A stretch of DNA of 9,907 bases from Nitrospirota bacterium (GTDB lineage: Bacteria > Nitrospirota > Nitrospiria > SBBL01 > Manganitrophaceae), in contig JAHFEM010000030.1 in assembly GCA_023248505.1 (NCBI GenBank), positions 1 to 9,907 on the forward strand. Reading direction: 5' to 3'. The notes under the pieces are model-generated. The model was not told the DNA's origin. It was given only the letters and a program-made list of their open reading frames with translations, and made no database searches. Made by a program: the position numbers and the translations under genes. Shown here piece after piece: positions 8,380-9,907 of this stretch. Position 1 is the first letter of the stretch; every line of letters starts with the position of its first letter.

Positions 8380-9907
8380 ATGTCCAAGATCAAACCGAAA
8401 CATCCGGCGTCCCACCCTCTCCCGGAGCGGGAGCCGGCCCATGATCTTCTTCGAACCCGGCACCACCCTCTCGACCTCTTCTTCGCGCCGAAAACGGTCG
8501 CGCTGGTCGGCGCCACCGAAAACGAAGGGAGCGTCGGGAGAACGATCCTCCGAAACCTGATCGGAAGCCCCTTCGGCGGGGTCGTCTTTCCGATCAATCC
8601 CAAGCGGGCCAGCGTGCTGGGGATCAAGGCCTATCCGAATGTCGCATCGGTGCCGGAGCCGGTCGATCTCGCCGTCGTCGCCACCCCGGCGCAGACGGTG
8701 CCGGGGGTGATCCGCGAATGCGTCGAGGCCGGGGTGCGGGGAGCGATCATCATCTCGGCCGGCTTCAAGGAAGCGGGGCCGGCCGGGGCCGAGCTGGAGC
8801 GGGAGATCCTCGCCGAGGCGCGGCGGGGGAAGATGCGGATCATCGGCCCCAACTGTCTCGGGGTGATGAGCCCCCTCTCCGGACTCAACGCGACGTTTGC
8901 AGGGACGATGGCGCGGCCCGGGAGTGTCGGCTTCATCAGCCAGAGCGGCGCGCTCTGCACGGCCATTCTCGATTGGAGCCTGCAGGAAATGGTCGGCTTC
9001 TCCGCCTTCGTCTCGATCGGATCGATGCTCGACGTAAACTGGGGCGATCTGATCGACTACCTCGGCAACGATCCCCGGACGCAGAGCATCGTCCTCTACA
9101 TGGAGTCGATCGGGGATGCCCGCGCGTTCCTCTCCGCCGCGCGGGAAGTGGCGCTGACCAAGCCGATCATCGTGATTAAAGCGGGGCGAACCTCCGCGGC
9201 GGCGAAAGCGGCCGCTTCCCACACCGGGGCGCTCACCGGGAGCGACGAAGTGCTGCACGCCGCCTTCCGCCGCTCCGGCGTGCTCCGGGTGAACAGCATC
9301 GCCGACCTCTTCTACATGGCCGAGGTGCTCGCCAAACAGCCGCGTCCCAAGGGGCCGCGCCTCACCATATTGACGAACGCCGGCGGTCCGGGGGTGCTGG
9401 CGACCGACGCCCTGATCTTGGGCGGAGGAACGCTGGCCGAACCGGCGCCGGAGACGACCGAGGCGCTCAACCGCATTCTCCCGCCTCATTGGAGCCGTGG
9501 TAACCCCATCGATATCTTGGGCGATGCGAGCGCCGAGCGCTACGCGCAGGCGGTGGAAATCGTCGCGAAGGACCCGAACAGCGACGCCCTCCTCGCCATC
9601 CTCGCCCCGCAGGCAATGACCGACCCGACCCAGACCGCCGAGCGGCTGAAGTCGTTCGCCCGGCTCGACGGGAAACCGCTTCTCGCGAGCTGGATGGGGG
9701 GGGCCGATGTCGCCGCCGGGATCACGATCTTAAACCGCGCCGGCATTCCGACTTTTTCTTATCCCGACACCGCCGCCCGCGCCTTCAATTATATGTGGCG
9801 CTACAGCTACAATCTCCGGAGCCTTTATGAAACGCCGGTGCTCGCCGAAGAAGAAGGAATCGATCCCGCCGGGGCCGAGCGGCTGATTCAGGCGGCCCGA
9901 AAATCGG
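8380..9907 (+). CDS. ADP-forming acyl-CoA (acetate-CoA) ligase family protein, 3'-truncated by window edge
   Basis: Cytoplasmic NDP-forming acyl-CoA synthetase: acyl-CoA + ADP + phosphate to acid + CoA + ATP, or the reverse. The first 509 residues are present and the frame is open to the last base. After a polar leader of about 30 residues, the CoA-binding Rossmann domain begins ([16 protein letters not shown], residues 38-53; GPNCLG from 156). The succinyl-CoA-synthetase-like domains follow with GFISQSGAL, the phosphorylated histidine H281 in [10 protein letters not shown], and [12 protein letters not shown]. The visible end ([14 protein letters not shown]) looks like the linker before the C-terminal ATP-grasp half, which should lie outside. 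Full-length relatives are about 700 residues, or about 900 when fused to a GNAT acetyltransferase (Pat-type lysine acetylation enzymes); the window cannot tell these apart. The start at 8380 follows GGAG at 8371-8374. It fits energy conservation from acetyl-CoA beside PpsA and the dehydrogenase. Confidence 0.93.
   Translation, partial: MSKIKPKHPASHPLPEREPAHDLLRTRHHPLDLFFAPKTVALVGATENEGSVGRTILRNLIGSPFGGVVFPINPKRASVLGIKAYPNVASVPEPVDLAVVATPAQTVPGVIRECVEAGVRGAIIISAGFKEAGPAGAELEREILAEARRGKMRIIGPNCLGVMSPLSGLNATFAGTMARPGSVGFISQSGALCTAILDWSLQEMVGFSAFVSIGSMLDVNWGDLIDYLGNDPRTQSIVLYMESIGDARAFLSAAREVALTKPIIVIKAGRTSAAAKAAASHTGALTGSDEVLHAAFRRSGVLRVNSIADLFYMAEVLAKQPRPKGPRLTILTNAGGPGVLATDALILGGGTLAEPAPETTEALNRILPPHWSRGNPIDILGDASAERYAQAVEIVAKDPNSDALLAILAPQAMTDPTQTAERLKSFARLDGKPLLASWMGGADVAAGITILNRAGIPTFSYPDTAARAFNYMWRYSYNLRSLYETPVLAEEEGIDPAGAERLIQAARKS

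Noticed and set aside
8270..8560. A 96-codon + strand frame starting in an ATGA overlap with the transporter stop
   Set aside because: It crosses the REP-like palindrome and then overlaps 180 bases of the well-supported ligase gene. Its composition is Arg/Ser/Pro-rich with no recognisable fold, and it has no clear ribosome site.

Overview
The window is a GC-rich bacterial segment (low sixties percent GC by eye) carrying eight protein-coding genes, all on the + strand and mostly separated by fewer than 140 bases. Codon use is uniform along the window, so no gene stands out as recently acquired. The gene set fits a free-living, respiratory, chemolithotroph-like or facultatively anaerobic Gram-negative bacterium. 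The secreted c-type cytochrome implies a periplasm. The family mix and the REP-like palindrome before the last gene recall Nitrospirota or deltaproteobacterial-type genomes, but that assignment is a low-confidence guess from memory. No RNA genes, CRISPR arrays, insertion sequences or phage genes were seen.

Layout. At 1-2488 lies the 3' part of a Ca2+-type P-type ATPase whose first codons are outside the window. At 2485-2952 is a universal stress protein, joined to the ATPase by an ATGA stop/start overlap. At 2987-3412 is an OsmC/YhfA-type peroxide-detoxifying protein. At 3499-3828 is a small exported monohaem cytochrome c, preceded by a plausible sigma70-like promoter. At 3829-3965 is a GC-rich spacer bounded by a 9-bp inverted repeat. 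At 3966-6380 is phosphoenolpyruvate synthase (ppsA). At 6409-7452 is a zinc-dependent medium-chain alcohol dehydrogenase with a near-perfect Shine-Dalgarno sequence. At 7542-8273 is a VIT1/CCC1-type iron/manganese transporter, preceded by two hairpins. At 8274-8379 is a spacer with a REP-like palindrome. From 8380 to the right edge is the N-terminal two thirds or so of an ADP-forming acyl-CoA (acetate-CoA) ligase.

How the genes may work together (inference). Cation extrusion, a universal stress protein, peroxide defence, PEP synthase, alcohol dehydrogenase and an ADP-forming acetate-CoA ligase recur together in bacterial low-oxygen or low-energy survival regulons; the mycobacterial DosR set and the Anr/FNR-controlled stress genes of pseudomonads are known parallels. 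Here the ligase could make ATP from acetyl-CoA while releasing acetate, the dehydrogenase could re-oxidise NADH on a small aldehyde, and PpsA could return pyruvate to gluconeogenesis. The VIT-type transporter would export or store Fe/Mn. No convincing FNR or DosR operator was found. The window looks like a coherent but largely known kind of stress/energy cluster; the least explained parts are the two structured spacers at 3829-3965 and 8274-8379.
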